A stretch of DNA of 35,471 nt, taken from the NCBI GenBank assembly GCA_003647065.1, contig QMMC01000012.1:1-35471 (forward strand). Direction: 5' to 3'. Of this stretch, positions 23,636 to 32,767 are shown piece by piece. A program made the translations under genes and the position numbers. How positions within the stretch are numbered: position 1 is the first letter of the stretch; each line of letters opens with the position of its first letter. Below the pieces are notes generated by a model that had not been told where the DNA came from, did not search any database, and saw nothing but the letters and a program-made list of their open reading frames with translations. This DNA is from Deltaproteobacteria bacterium. GTDB lineage: Bacteria > Myxococcota_A > Polyangia > Polyangiales > B10-G4.

Positions 23636-25464
23636 GAGGTCGGTCGATCGGGGAACTTGTAGGTATGTGAGATCGGCGCGGGCCCGCCCGCAGGTACAGC
23701 GATCTTCACCGAAGCCAACTCGAGCAACTCCGAAAGGTCCCCTGCCTCGGGCCCCCAGACCCCGAGGGACCGCTCGAGGTCGCGAACGATCGCCGGGAGT
23801 TTCTTGACCCGATCGGGGCGCGGCAACGACTCGGCATCGACTCGCCCAGGATCGATGGAGATGTCCCATTCCGAGAGACCGATGCGCTCTGCGAGCTCGG
23901 CCGCGTTCCCTGATGTCACGCCTCTGAGAGCCATCATCAGGACCTCGCCGAGGAGCGCTTCAGTCTCCCCGAGATCCGCGCGAATGTCGGCCAGGGTCTG
24001 CTCCACGCTCCGGTCCTCTCTCAGCTCGAGGTGTTTGTCCGCGAGGATCGAGGGAAACATGGGCAGCGGGCAGAAGGCCCGACCCGGAGCCATCGTCACT
24101 TGCTTGAGCTCGGCCCATGCAACGAAGAGCCGTTGGGCCCATCGGTTGAGGGTGCTGTAGCGCTTGCCGATCTCGAGGACCTCCTCGAGACCCGCCGCGT
24201 CTTGCTTGTATGCCTTCCGGAAGAAGATGCGCGCCATGAAGGTCCAGTAGACGTAGAAGTCCCACCAGAGCTTGGCGCCGAGTACGTCGTGGTTCGAGAA
24301 GATGAGAGCGTTGTTGCCGAGCACCTCGCCCATGTCCGCGCCCCAGCCGAGGTAGAACTGGTTGAAGAGATCGGCTCGCTTCGGATCGTTTCGCCCTGTC
24401 TCGACCATCTCTCGGATGAGCTCGGCCGCGAGGCAGTTGGCGAGGCCGACGAAGTCGGACCCCGGGCTGTAGAACGGGTCGACGAATGCCCCGGCCTCGC
24501 CGACGCACGCCCAGCGCTCGCTCGAATAGACCTGCGCCGAGCCATGGGCGAAGTCATGCATCACCAGGAAGTCCTCGAACTCGATGGAATCGAGGTGCTG
24601 AGAGAGCTCCGGTTCATGCTCGCGAATCCAATCGCGAGCCTTCGCTGGCCGGTTGTAGTCGAGGAAGTCGTGGTGCTCGTGGTCGGTGACGATCCCGATG
24701 CTGGTGTGTCCCGTAGACATCGGGATGAGCCACACCCAATACCCGAGGCCCATCAGGTGCACGGTCGAGAGCCATCGCGTCCCGTCTACGTCACGGGTGT
24801 GCCAGCGCTCGTGGCTCTCGTCGACGAGCTGACCGACCTTGACGATCCCTTTCACGCGAAACCAGGCCGAGCTGTGTTTGATGCCGCTCTCACGAGCCAG
24901 TCCCAGCTTCCTCTGCAGAAGTCGGCGACGACCCATCGCGTCCACGACGAATCGCGCGTGCAGCGAACGTGCTTCCGCCCCAGTGCCGTCCGGACGCCGT
25001 TCGACGATCTCGACCTCGTGATCCGCGTCACCGGCGCCGAGGGTGACGTCCCGTACTGCGTATCCCTCGAGAAGGGTGACCCCATCCTCCTCGACCATGG
25101 CGCGCAGGTCGTTCTCGAACTTTCCTCGGTCGGTCTGGTAGGACGGAATGATCGGGGGCTCCGAGGGGCCAAACTCCGTGCGCTCGTGCAGCGGCGTGCC
25201 CTCCGGCCCGACGAAGAAGCGGAGGCCGTTCTTTCGCAGATGCTCCTCGTCGAGGTAGTCCTTCATCCCGAGGATCTCGGCGAAGTAGTGGGCGCCCATC
25301 TCGACACACGACTCGCCCACCTTGAGACAAGCCTCCGGCAGAGGTCGCCGCGTCGGTTCCACGACCGCGACGGACGCGGAAGGAACCTCGCGGGTGAGTT
25401 GGCGAGCGAGCGTGAGGCCGGCCAGGCCGCCTCCGCAAATCACGACGTCATACTTCTCGGTCAT
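23632..25464 (-). CDS. Flavin-dependent halogenase-like oxidoreductase B, long form
   Basis: The 610-residue product has GGGLAG (11-16), LKVGES (47-52), Lys78 in LRKNGLRFF, and WVWLIP (243-248), the WxWxIP halogenase motif. The second flavin motif is RWACVGEAGAFVDPFYSPGSD. It shares the KVGES, EHL-x-KNGLRFF and FYSPGSD segments with oxidoreductase C and is closer to C than to A. After about residue 400 there is a helical extension with no recognised domain. ATG 25464 has GGGGGAT upstream; a longer frame to 25548 is unsupported. It is first in a two-gene unit, divergent from C across a gap with an FNR-type dyad. Confidence 0.85.
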   Translation of the reverse strand: MTEKYDVVICGGGLAGLTLARQLTREVPSASVAVVEPTRRPLPEACLKVGESCVEMGAHYFAEILGMKDYLDEEHLRKNGLRFFVGPEGTPLHERTEFGPSEPPIIPSYQTDRGKFENDLRAMVEEDGVTLLEGYAVRDVTLGAGDADHEVEIVERRPDGTGAEARSLHARFVVDAMGRRRLLQRKLGLARESGIKHSSAWFRVKGIVKVGQLVDESHERWHTRDVDGTRWLSTVHLMGLGYWVWLIPMSTGHTSIGIVTDHEHHDFLDYNRPAKARDWIREHEPELSQHLDSIEFEDFLVMHDFAHGSAQVYSSERWACVGEAGAFVDPFYSPGSDFVGLANCLAAELIREMVETGRNDPKRADLFNQFYLGWGADMGEVLGNNALIFSNHDVLGAKLWWDFYVYWTFMARIFFRKAYKQDAAGLEEVLEIGKRYSTLNRWAQRLFVAWAELKQVTMAPGRAFCPLPMFPSILADKHLELREDRSVEQTLADIRADLGETEALLGEVLMMALRGVTSGNAAELAERIGLSEWDISIDPGRVDAESLPRPDRVKKLPAIVRDLERSLGVWGPEAGDLSELLELASVKIAVPAGGPAPISHTYKFPDRPTS

Positions 25465-25520
25465 TGGATCCCCCACAGGCGTGTCGAGTCTGTCGGCGGT
25501 GCACGCCGAACGTGACGTCG

Positions 25521-25526
25521 GAATTA
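25521..25526 (-). promoter_or_regulatory. Tentative -10 (TAATTC) of the halogenase B-A unit
   Basis: Minus-strand TAATTC is centred 31 bases downstream of the FNR-type dyad centre. That would place the dyad near -40.5, the usual position for class II activation by FNR/CRP proteins. The hexamer is only a partial match and no transcript data exist. Confidence 0.3.
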
Positions 25527-25547
25527 GTGCATCTCCGCGCGGCAACA

Positions 25548-25561
25548 TTGATCGATATCAA
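25548..25561. promoter_or_regulatory. FNR/CRP-family operator-like dyad TTGAT-CGAT-ATCAA
   Basis: TTGATCGATATCAA matches the FNR-type consensus TTGAT-N4-ATCAA at all ten specified bases. It is in the 185-base divergent gap between oxidoreductases B and C, so one protein could control both directions. Confidence 0.55.
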
Positions 25562-25649
25562 AGTGCAGTGACCGCCGATGCGGGAAGCTCCCGCGCATCT
25601 ACTTGGGTCGGCCTGTCATTTGTGCGACTCGATCTCGGAGGCACTGAAG

Positions 25650-27212
25650 ATGACACGTTCTGTCGATGTCGCGATTATTGGTGGTGGCCTGGTGGGCAAC
25701 TTGCTCGCCCGACAGCTCCGCCGCCACAGCCCGGAACTCTCCGTCGCATTGTTCGAGCGCGACACCGAGCGCACCTACAAGGTCGGAGAGTCCACCGTCG
25801 AAATCGCGGCGAACTACCTCTCGCGTAGGTTGGGGCTGTCGACCTATCTCTACCAGGAGCACCTGCCGAAGAACGGCCTCCGCTTCTTCTTCGACACCGA
25901 GGCCAAGGACGCTCCGCTGCACGAGATGAGCGAGATCGGCCTCGGCGGCATGCCGCCCTACCCGAGCTTCCAGTTCGATAGGGCTCGTCTCGAAAAGGAC
26001 CTCCTCGAGATGAACGAGAAGGACGGCGTACACGTCGAGATCGGCGGGCGGGTCAAAGATCTCGACCTGGGCGAAGGCGGGGCCGCGCACACCTTCAGCG
26101 TCGCCGGCGACACGGAGACCGAATGGAAGGCCCGATGGGTCGTGGACGGCACCGGCCGGGCGGCGATGATTGCCCAGCTCAAGGGCCTCCGGATGCCCGA
26201 GCGAGACCACCGGATAGCTTCGGCGTGGGGACGCTTCAGCAACATCACGGACATCGACGATTGGTCCGCCCCCGACTGGCACGCGCGCGTCAACCACACG
26301 GCGCGCGGGCTGTCGACGAACCACTTTTGCTACAAGGGCTATTGGATCTGGTTCATCCCCCTTGGCCAGGGACTCACGTCGGTGGGGATCTGCGCGGAAC
26401 GGGACTCCTGGGACAAGAGCTACCACGAGCCCGAGGGCATGGTCGCCAACCTACGGAAGCATCGCGCGATCGATCAGCTCATGGAGAACGCCGAGCTCGT
26501 AGACCACGGCGCGTTCTCCCAGCTCGCCTACCGAACCAAGCAGTTCTTCAGCGCAGATCGCTGGGCGGTCTTGGGCGAGGCCGCCGCGTTCCCGGACCCG
26601 TTCTACAGCCCCGGGTCTGACGTGATCGCCGTCGAGAACGACCTGACCGCGAGCCTCATCGCCCACGATACGAAAGGCGAGGACATCCGAGAGCGCGTGA
26701 AGGCTTACGACGACCTGATGCACTTCCGCTACGAGACGATCCTCCTCCTGACCCACAAGCAGTACTGCACGATGGGTAGCTTCGAGTTGCTGCGAGCGAA
26801 GGCCTTCTTCGACTGCGCCTGCTACTACAACCTGTGGTTCGATTCCTACGCCAAGGACGACCATCTGAACCTCAAGATCGTCCAGCGCATGCTGCGGCGT
26901 GGCGACTCCGTCTTGACCGTCATGCGGAACTTCCGCGACCTCTTCAGCAGCGCTGCGACCACGCTCCTGGAGCGAGGCGACTACTACCGACTCAACACCG
27001 GCGTGGGTCTGCATGATGCAATGGACGCATTCGGTCCGATCACCAACGTCGGCAGCAAACGGAGTCCGGTCGCGATCGACCGCCGAACCGAGGAGATCTT
27101 CAACCGAACGGCCGAGCTCGTTCACGGCATCCTCGACGACGGCTCGAAGTTCGAGAAGCGCCGCTTCATCGAGTTTGCCGAGCCGGGAGCCTTCGATCAG
27201 GCCCGAGTTTAG
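25650..27212 (+). CDS. Flavin-dependent halogenase-like oxidoreductase C
   Basis: The 520-residue product has GGGLVG (11-16), YKVGES (43-48), Lys74 in LPKNGLRFF and WIWFIP (232-237), the WxWxIP motif. The second flavin motif is RWAVLGEAAAFPDPFYSPGSD. The C-terminal 150 residues are helical. It is a paralogue of B, without B's long tail. ATG 25650 has GGAGG about nine bases upstream; an earlier frame from 25578 is not needed. It is transcribed alone on the plus strand and ends at the bidirectional terminator at 27271. The substrate is unknown; halogenase or related flavin hydroxylase. Confidence 0.87.
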   Translation: MTRSVDVAIIGGGLVGNLLARQLRRHSPELSVALFERDTERTYKVGESTVEIAANYLSRRLGLSTYLYQEHLPKNGLRFFFDTEAKDAPLHEMSEIGLGGMPPYPSFQFDRARLEKDLLEMNEKDGVHVEIGGRVKDLDLGEGGAAHTFSVAGDTETEWKARWVVDGTGRAAMIAQLKGLRMPERDHRIASAWGRFSNITDIDDWSAPDWHARVNHTARGLSTNHFCYKGYWIWFIPLGQGLTSVGICAERDSWDKSYHEPEGMVANLRKHRAIDQLMENAELVDHGAFSQLAYRTKQFFSADRWAVLGEAAAFPDPFYSPGSDVIAVENDLTASLIAHDTKGEDIRERVKAYDDLMHFRYETILLLTHKQYCTMGSFELLRAKAFFDCACYYNLWFDSYAKDDHLNLKIVQRMLRRGDSVLTVMRNFRDLFSSAATTLLERGDYYRLNTGVGLHDAMDAFGPITNVGSKRSPVAIDRRTEEIFNRTAELVHGILDDGSKFEKRRFIEFAEPGAFDQARV

Positions 27213-27270
27213 GCCGGCCTCCGCGCTCGAGTGAGGCGGCCCCGGGCCGCCGCGCAGCGCGAACACACAG

Positions 27271-27304
27271 AAAAGCCCGAGTCGTTTTGGCGACCCGGGC
27301 TTTT
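27271..27304. terminator. Bidirectional rho-independent terminator
   Basis: AAAAGCCCGAGTCG (27271-27284) pairs with CGACCCGGGCTTTT (27291-27304) across a TTTTGG loop with one mismatch; a T-run follows on both strands. It sits between the convergent ends of oxidoreductase C and rplQ and serves both. Confidence 0.88.
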
Positions 27305-27341
27305 CGTTGGGTGAGCGCGCGAGGCGCCCGGCGATTAGACC

Positions 27342-27872
27342 TTACTCGTCGTCGTCACCGTCGTCGTCGCCATCGTCGGCGGCGGCGGCGGCGTCTTCGT
27401 TGCCGAGGAGCTCGATGATGGCCATGGGCGCGTTGTCACCGCGGCGCCGAATCTTCTTGATGATCCGGGTGTAGCCGCCGCCCTTGCCCTCGGCGACGCG
27501 GTCCATGTACCGGGGAGCGATCTCGTGGAAGAGCTTGTGGATGAGATCCACCTCTTCGATCGTGCCATCGGAAACGGTCCGAGCCATGCGCTTCGGGAGG
27601 AAAGCCGCAACCCTCCGCTGAGCGGCGACGCGGCCGGCGACGACGCGCTGGCGCTCGTCGTCCTTCAGCTTACCGGTATCCGCCGTCAGGTCATCGCCGA
27701 GGCGCGTCGCCTTGGTGATGAGCCGCTCGACGACCCGTCGGAGTTCTTTTGCCTTCGCCTCGGTGGTCTCGATCTTCTCGTGGAGGATCAAGTTGCCCGC
27801 GAGGTTGCGGAACATCGCCCTCCGATGAGAGGTGTTCCGTCCGAACTTTCGGCCTGCCTTGTGATGTCGCAT
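27342..27872 (-). CDS. rplQ: Large-subunit ribosomal protein L17
   Basis: The 176-residue product opens with the L17 signature [17 protein letters not shown] and [20 protein letters not shown] core of about 150 residues ends with the L17-typical [18 protein letters not shown]. The last 20 residues are almost all Ala and Asp (acidic), an extension beyond E. coli L17 that is probably disordered. It is the last gene of the spc/alpha unit, 38 bases after rpoA, followed by the terminator at 27271. Confidence 0.97.
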   Translation of the reverse strand: MRHHKAGRKFGRNTSHRRAMFRNLAGNLILHEKIETTEAKAKELRRVVERLITKATRLGDDLTADTGKLKDDERQRVVAGRVAAQRRVAAFLPKRMARTVSDGTIEEVDLIHKLFHEIAPRYMDRVAEGKGGGYTRIIKKIRRRGDNAPMAIIELLGNEDAAAAADDGDDDGDDDE

Positions 27873-27910
27873 CGTTCTTCTCTGCCCGCTAATCGACGGG
27901 GCTTTTCACT

Positions 27911-28927
27911 TCAGGTAGTTGCCTGCTGCGTCTTCCAACGCTCGAGCATCTGCGGCCAGCTGTCGACCTTCATCCCGAGGCTCAGCCCCATGTCGGCCAG
28001 GATCTCTTTGATCTCCTTGAGCGACTTACGGCCGAAGTTCTTCGTCTTGAGCATCTCGGCTTCGGTCTTCTGGACCAGCTCGCCGATGATGTGAATGCTC
28101 GCGTTCTGCAGGCAGTTCGCGGAGCGTACGGAGAGCTCGAGCTCCTCGACCGAACGGAAGAGGTTCTCGTTGAGAGGCTCCTCCGTGGACTCGGTCTCGA
28201 CGGGCTCTTCTTCTTCTTCGAAGTTGATGAAGACGTTGAGCTGCTCCTTGAGGATCTTGGAGGCAAAGGCGACCGCGTCGAGGGGCTTGACGGTGCCGTT
28301 GGTCCAGACCTCGAGGCTGAGCTTGTCGAAGTCGGTTTGCTGGCCGACACGAGCGTTGGTCACCGTGTAGTTGACCTTGCGGATCGGCGAGAAGAGCGCG
28401 TCGATGGGAATGGTCCCGATGGGCATCCCGGGCGTCTTGTTGCGGTCGGCCGAGACGTAGCCACGGCCGACGTTGACCGTGAGCTCCGCCACGAAACGCC
28501 CACCCTTGGACACCGAGCAGATGATGTGGTCCTTGTTGACGATATCGACCTGGTCGGAGCCCGTGATGTCACCGGCGGTGACGTCACAGGGGCCTTCCTT
28601 GTCGATCCGCATCGCGACCGTCTTGGTCGTGTGGGAGTGGAGGACGACCTCCTTGAGGTTGAGAACGATCTCGGTGAGGTCCTCGACCACGTCCGGAACG
28701 GACGTGAACTCGTGCAGCGCGCCGTCGACCTTGAGGGCGGTGATCGCCGCCCCTTGGAGGGACGAGAGCAGAACGCGGCGCAGCGAGTTCCCGAGGGTGA
28801 GGCCGAAGCCACGCTCGAGGGGCTCGGCGACGAATTTGCCGTAGTAGTCGGTGAGGGTTTCCTCGTCGACGGGGATGGTCTTCGGGCGGATGAGGTCCCG
28901 CCAGTTGCGCGCTACGAGCTGGTTCAT
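27911..28927 (-). CDS. rpoA: RNA polymerase alpha subunit
   Basis: The 338-residue product contains the N-terminal dimerisation domain ([36 protein letters not shown]) and the C-terminal alphaCTD ([28 protein letters not shown]) joined by an acidic linker ([15 protein letters not shown]). It nucleates RNA polymerase assembly and contacts UP elements and activators. ATG 28927 with GGAGACC upstream gives the usual N-terminus; a longer frame to 28972 is not supported. It lies between rpsD and rplQ as in most bacteria. Confidence 0.97.
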   Translation of the reverse strand: MNQLVARNWRDLIRPKTIPVDEETLTDYYGKFVAEPLERGFGLTLGNSLRRVLLSSLQGAAITALKVDGALHEFTSVPDVVEDLTEIVLNLKEVVLHSHTTKTVAMRIDKEGPCDVTAGDITGSDQVDIVNKDHIICSVSKGGRFVAELTVNVGRGYVSADRNKTPGMPIGTIPIDALFSPIRKVNYTVTNARVGQQTDFDKLSLEVWTNGTVKPLDAVAFASKILKEQLNVFINFEEEEEPVETESTEEPLNENLFRSVEELELSVRSANCLQNASIHIIGELVQKTEAEMLKTKNFGRKSLKEIKEILADMGLSLGMKVDSWPQMLERWKTQQATT

Positions 28928-28975
28928 GAGGTCTCCGTGAAAATCATTCGGTGGCGCCCTGCCGGGCGGCACGAA

Positions 28976-29602
28976 CTAACGCGAGTAGAACTCGACGATG
29001 AGCTGTTCCGTGATGGGAAGCGTGATGGCTTCGCGATGGGGCAGGGTCTTCGCGACGCCCTTGAACTCACCCTTGTCGAGCTCGAGCCATTCCGGCACTC
29101 CGCGACGGTCGGCTCCCGCGAGGGACTCGACGATGCGCGTGTGGGTGCGGCTCTTCTCCTTCACGGAGATCTCGTCGCCAGCCTGAATCCGGTAGCTGGG
29201 GATGTTGACGATCTTCCCGTTCACCAGAATGTGACGGTGGAGAACCCGCTGCCGGGCTTCCGCGCGAGTCGAGGCGAAGCCGAGGCGATAGGTGACGCTG
29301 TCGAGGCGACGCTCGAGGAGCGAGAGGAAGTTCTCGCCGGTGACGCCCTTCTGGCGGTCGGCGTCGCTGAAGTAGCGCTTGAACTGCTTCTCGAGCATCC
29401 CGTAGATGCGGCGGACCTTCTGCTTTTCGCGCAGACGGATGCCGTATTCGGTGAACTTCATGCGCCGCTGGCCGTGCTGGCCGGGGGGATAGGGGCGCCT
29501 ATCGAAGGAGCACTTGTCGGTGTAGCAACGCTCACCTTTGAGGAAGATCTTCATGCCTTCCCGGCGGCAAAGCTTACAAACCGGACCGTGATAACGAGCC
29601 AT
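28976..29602 (-). CDS. rpsD: Small-subunit ribosomal protein S4, zinc-knuckle type
   Basis: The 208-residue product has the S4 N-terminus with four cysteines (C9, C12, C26, C31) that form a zinc knuckle, then the S4 RNA-binding domain ([20 protein letters not shown] and [11 protein letters not shown]). It binds 16S rRNA early in 30S assembly and in many species represses the alpha operon. It lies between rpsK (17-base gap) and rpoA (48-base gap). Confidence 0.97.
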   Translation of the reverse strand: MARYHGPVCKLCRREGMKIFLKGERCYTDKCSFDRRPYPPGQHGQRRMKFTEYGIRLREKQKVRRIYGMLEKQFKRYFSDADRQKGVTGENFLSLLERRLDSVTYRLGFASTRAEARQRVLHRHILVNGKIVNIPSYRIQAGDEISVKEKSRTHTRIVESLAGADRRGVPEWLELDKGEFKGVAKTLPHREAITLPITEQLIVEFYSR

Positions 29603-29619
29603 CTCGAAATACCTCTAAT

Positions 29620-30015
29620 CTAAACGCGGCGACGCTTGGGCGGCCGGCAACCGTTGTGCGGAATGGGGGTGACGTCCCGGATGAGCGTGACGCGCATGCC
29701 GGCGTTGCCGAAGGCGCGGAGGGCGCTCTCGCGACCGGCACCGGGGCCTCGGACGAATACGGACACGGACGTGACGCCGTTATCCTGTGCCTTGCGGATC
29801 GCATCCTCAGCGGCGAGCTGGGCTGCAAAGGGCGTGCTCTTACGCGAGCCCTTGAATCCACGCGACCCGGAGCTGGACCAGGAAACAACGTTCCCGGCCA
29901 TGTCCGTGATCGTGACGATCGTGTTGTTGAAGGTCGATCGGATGTGGGCGATGCCACTTCCGACGTTCTTTTTGACCTTCTTCTTCTTGCTAGTGCTTTT
30001 CGCTGGCTTGGCCAT
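29620..30015 (-). CDS. rpsK: Small-subunit ribosomal protein S11
   Basis: The 131-residue product has a Lys-rich N-terminus and the S11 core ([51 protein letters not shown]) and ends [18 protein letters not shown], the conserved tail. It forms part of the 30S platform near the E site. It follows rpsM by 18 bases. Confidence 0.97.
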   Translation of the reverse strand: MAKPAKSTSKKKKVKKNVGSGIAHIRSTFNNTIVTITDMAGNVVSWSSSGSRGFKGSRKSTPFAAQLAAEDAIRKAQDNGVTSVSVFVRGPGAGRESALRAFGNAGMRVTLIRDVTPIPHNGCRPPKRRRV

Positions 30016-30033
30016 CGTACGGGTCCCCTATGA

Positions 30034-30402
30034 CTACTTCCTACGACCAGCTGCACCGCGGCGGGGACCCTTACGGGTCCGGGCGTTGGTGTGCGTGCGC
30101 TGGCCGCGCGCGGGAAGCCCACGGCGATGCCGGAGACCTCGGTAGCACCCCAAATCCATGAGGCGCTTGATGTTCATGTTGATGTCGCGGCGAAGGTCGC
30201 CTTCAACAGTGAAGTTGTTGTCGAGGACTTCGCGGATCCGCTTGACCTCACCCTCGACCAGGTCGTCGGCGAGCTTGTCTTTGGGGATCTCTGCTTCCTC
30301 GCAGATGCGCTGCGCGATCTTCGGGCCAATGCCGTAGATGTACTGGAGCGAATGAATGACCTGCTTGCGGCCAGGAATGTCGACGCCTGCGATGCGGGGC
30401 AT
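30034..30402 (-). CDS. rpsM: Small-subunit ribosomal protein S13
   Basis: The 122-residue product begins [19 protein letters not shown] and contains [17 protein letters not shown] and [19 protein letters not shown], all diagnostic of S13. The basic tail is typical. S13 sits in the 30S head and contacts the P-site tRNA and L5. It follows rpmJ by 20 bases. Confidence 0.97.
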   Translation of the reverse strand: MPRIAGVDIPGRKQVIHSLQYIYGIGPKIAQRICEEAEIPKDKLADDLVEGEVKRIREVLDNNFTVEGDLRRDINMNIKRLMDLGCYRGLRHRRGLPARGQRTHTNARTRKGPRRGAAGRRK

Positions 30403-30422
30403 GACTCTCTATCCTTCTTCTC

Positions 30423-30536
30423 TCAACCCTGCCGCTGTTTGTGGCGGGGGTTTTCACAGATGACACGCACGACACCCTTGCGGCGGATGACCTTGCACTT
30501 GTCGCAAATCTTCTTGACTGAGGGTCGTACCTTCAT
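30423..30536 (-). CDS. rpmJ: Large-subunit ribosomal protein L36
   Basis: A 37-residue frame reads [19 protein letters not shown] and then [17 protein letters not shown]. The ligands C11, C14, C27 and H32 form the L36 zinc site, so it is the zinc-containing type. It lies between infA (9 bases) and rpsM (20 bases), the standard order. Confidence 0.96.
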   Translation of the reverse strand: MKVRPSVKKICDKCKVIRRKGVVRVICENPRHKQRQG

Positions 30537-30545
30537 CGTGCTTCT

Positions 30546-30764
30546 CTAACTCAATCGCTTCGTAATCCGGCCTCGGCTCGGGTCGAGGGGCGAAATCTCT
30601 ATCGCCACTCTGTCGCCTGGGAGGAACTTCACGGTGACTCGCCTCGCCTGGGTGCTCACCGACGCCGTGACCATTTGTCCGTCGTCGGTCTTCACCCGGA
30701 AGAGGCCTCGGGGCTCAGCCGACTCGATGACTCCATCGAGCTGTCGTTGGCTCTGCCCACTCAC
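30546..30764 (-). CDS. infA: Translation initiation factor IF-1
   Basis: The 72-residue product is an OB-fold protein with GVIESAEPRGLFRVKTDDGQ and FLPGDRVAIEISPLDPSRGR, followed by ITKRL. IF-1 binds the A site of the 30S subunit and aids IF-2 and IF-3. GTG 30764 has GGGAG about ten bases upstream. The N-terminus (MSGQSQRQLD) and the middle stretch (STQARRVTVK) differ from the E. coli-type sequence, where RKNxI is usual, but length and position support IF-1. Confidence 0.9.
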   Translation of the reverse strand: MSGQSQRQLDGVIESAEPRGLFRVKTDDGQMVTASVSTQARRVTVKFLPGDRVAIEISPLDPSRGRITKRLS

Positions 30765-30778
30765 GCTTCCGTTCTCCC

Positions 30779-31411
30779 TCAGCTGGTCCCAATCGCTGCC
30801 TTGATACGCTCCGTTACTTCGTCCAGTGAACCGACACCGTCCACCGCTGCCACCAACTCCTTCGCCTCGTAGTAGGGAAGGACCGGCAAAGTCTTGTTTT
30901 CGTAGCCCTTGTAGCGCTCTCGAACGACGTCCGGTGTGTCGTCTTTACGCTGCGCGAGCTCCCCCCCAAAGTCGACGGGGGGCGGATTGTACGTCAGGTG
31001 ATAGACTTGTCCAGTCGAAGGGTCGGTCCTTCGTCCGGAGATGCGCTCGACCACCGTCTCGAGGGAAACCTCGATGGATACGACCTTGTCGACCTTCCGG
31101 CCGAGCTCCGTGAGGATGGAGTCCAGGAGCTCCGCCTGAGCCACCGTGCGCGGGTAACCATCGAAGATCGCGCCGTTTTTGGCGTCGTCTTGGCCCAGCC
31201 GCTTCTTGATGAGCTCGCCGACCATCTCGTCCGGGACCAGCAGGCCCTTCTCCATGTAGTCGGCGAACTTCTGGCCGAGATCGGAGCCGGACTTCTTTTC
31301 GGTCCGCATCATGTCCCCGGTGGAGATCTGGGGCACCTTCAGGAGGTCCGTCAGGCGAGCTGCCTGGGTCCCCTTGCCGGCGGCCGGCGGTCCGAAAAGA
31401 ACGAGATCCAT
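30779..31411 (-). CDS. adk: Adenylate kinase
   Basis: The 210-residue product transfers phosphate between ATP and AMP to give two ADP. It has the P-loop GPPAAGKGTQ (7-16), the AMP-site ISTGDMMR, the FDGYPRTVAQAE segment, and the LID with GRRTDPSTGQVYHLTYNPP. The LID lacks the four-cysteine zinc site seen in Gram-positive enzymes. It is three bases after secY; map, often next, is absent and infA follows directly. Confidence 0.96.
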   Translation of the reverse strand: MDLVLFGPPAAGKGTQAARLTDLLKVPQISTGDMMRTEKKSGSDLGQKFADYMEKGLLVPDEMVGELIKKRLGQDDAKNGAIFDGYPRTVAQAELLDSILTELGRKVDKVVSIEVSLETVVERISGRRTDPSTGQVYHLTYNPPPVDFGGELAQRKDDTPDVVRERYKGYENKTLPVLPYYEAKELVAAVDGVGSLDEVTERIKAAIGTS

Positions 31412-31414
31412 CGC

Positions 31415-32725
31415 TCAGGCCTTCCTTCCGCGGATGCGCGGCCCCTTGGGACCGGTCAACCCCTCGTAGTGGCGGGTGATGAGATGGGATTCGATCTGCT
31501 GGACGGTGTCGAGGGCAACGCCGACCACGATCATGAGGGAGGTACCACCGAGGTAGAAGGGCACGCGCCAACCAGCCTGCATGAGGTCCGGGATGGTGCA
31601 GACGACGGCGACGTAGAGCGCACCGCCGAAGGTGATGCGGGTCACGACGCGGTCGATGTAGTCGGCGGTGGCCTTGCCGGGGCGGATGCCCGGGATGAAG
31701 GCGTTCTGCTTCTTGAGGTTTTCCGCGACGTCGACCGGCTGGAATGTGACCGCCGTGTAGAAGAAGCAGAAGAAGATGATCATCGCCGCGAAGAGCGTGC
31801 TGTAGCTCCAGGTGCCAGGGACCAACTGCTGCTGGAGCCACTCCATGCCGGGCACGTTGTAGGTGCCCAGGGTCACCGGGAACATCATCAGGGACGACGC
31901 GAAGATGGGCGGAATGACGCCGCTCATGTTCACGCGCAGGGGCAGATGCGAAGTCTGTCCGCCGTACATCTTCCGACCAACCATGCGCTTGGCGTAGTGG
32001 ATCGGCAGGCGACGCTGAGCCCGCTCGAAGAAGCAGATGACGCCAATGATGGCGACGCCGAGGCCGGTGACGATGAGCAGCGTAATCGGCTCCATCTGGC
32101 CAATGCTCACCATCTGCCCGGTCTGCACGAGGGCATCCGGGAGGTTCGCGACGATGCCCGCGAAGATGATGAGGCTGATTCCGTTGCCGATGCCGCGCTC
32201 GGTGATCTGCTCGCCGAGCCACATCAGGAAGCTGGTCCCCGTGGTGAGCGTGATCATCGTGAGGATGCGGAAATACCAGCCCGGGTCGGCGACGACGTCA
32301 CCGTAAACCGAGCTCGCGTTGAGGCTCTCGAGATAGAGAGAGATTCCGAAGCTCTGAACGAGAGACAGGCCAACCGTTCCGTAGCGGGTGTACTGGTTGA
32401 TCTTGCGCTGCCCCGCTTCGCCTTCTTTCTTCAGCTCTTCGAGTGGCTTGATGACCACGCCGAGGAGCGAGAAGATGATGCTCGCGGTGACGTACGGCAT
32501 GATGCCGAGGGCGAAGATCGACAGCTGCTCGAGGGCACCGCCGGAGAAGAGGTTGAACATTCCGAGCAGACCGCCCTGAGAGGACACGATCTGCTGCATC
32601 ACGTTCCGGTCGACACCGGGGGTCGTGACGAAGATACCAATCCGGTAAACCGCCAACATCCCCAAAGTGAAGAGGATGCGGCGCCGGAGTTCCGGGATCT
32701 TGGCGATGTTCGCGAAGGCGCTCAT
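31415..32725 (-). CDS. secY: Protein translocase subunit SecY
   Basis: The 436-residue product has about ten membrane helices and forms the protein-conducting channel with SecE and SecG in the inner membrane. Marks include [34 protein letters not shown] and [10 protein letters not shown], with the plug region and C-terminal [15 protein letters not shown]. It is 42 bases after rplO and three before adk, the common spc order. Confidence 0.97.
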   Translation of the reverse strand: MSAFANIAKIPELRRRILFTLGMLAVYRIGIFVTTPGVDRNVMQQIVSSQGGLLGMFNLFSGGALEQLSIFALGIMPYVTASIIFSLLGVVIKPLEELKKEGEAGQRKINQYTRYGTVGLSLVQSFGISLYLESLNASSVYGDVVADPGWYFRILTMITLTTGTSFLMWLGEQITERGIGNGISLIIFAGIVANLPDALVQTGQMVSIGQMEPITLLIVTGLGVAIIGVICFFERAQRRLPIHYAKRMVGRKMYGGQTSHLPLRVNMSGVIPPIFASSLMMFPVTLGTYNVPGMEWLQQQLVPGTWSYSTLFAAMIIFFCFFYTAVTFQPVDVAENLKKQNAFIPGIRPGKATADYIDRVVTRITFGGALYVAVVCTIPDLMQAGWRVPFYLGGTSLMIVVGVALDTVQQIESHLITRHYEGLTGPKGPRIRGRKA

Positions 32726-32767
32726 GCGTAGAAGGTCCTGACGGCTCTCTAGGGTCGGGCTGCTTGC

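Noticed and set aside
24031-25515. 494-codon plus-strand frame opposite oxidoreductase B
   Set aside because: The minus frame carries FAD and WxWxIP motifs; the plus frame is a shadow.
25510-25520. TGACGTC palindrome in the halogenase gap as operator
   Set aside because: Eight-base or shorter palindromes are common by chance at this GC; no second copy or spacing support.
28091-29623. 510-codon plus-strand frame opposite rpoA and rpsD
   Set aside because: It covers two unmistakable conserved genes in antisense and lacks any motif.
30998-32731. 577-codon plus-strand frame opposite adk and secY
   Set aside because: Antisense to two conserved genes; His/Asp/Glu-rich shadow.
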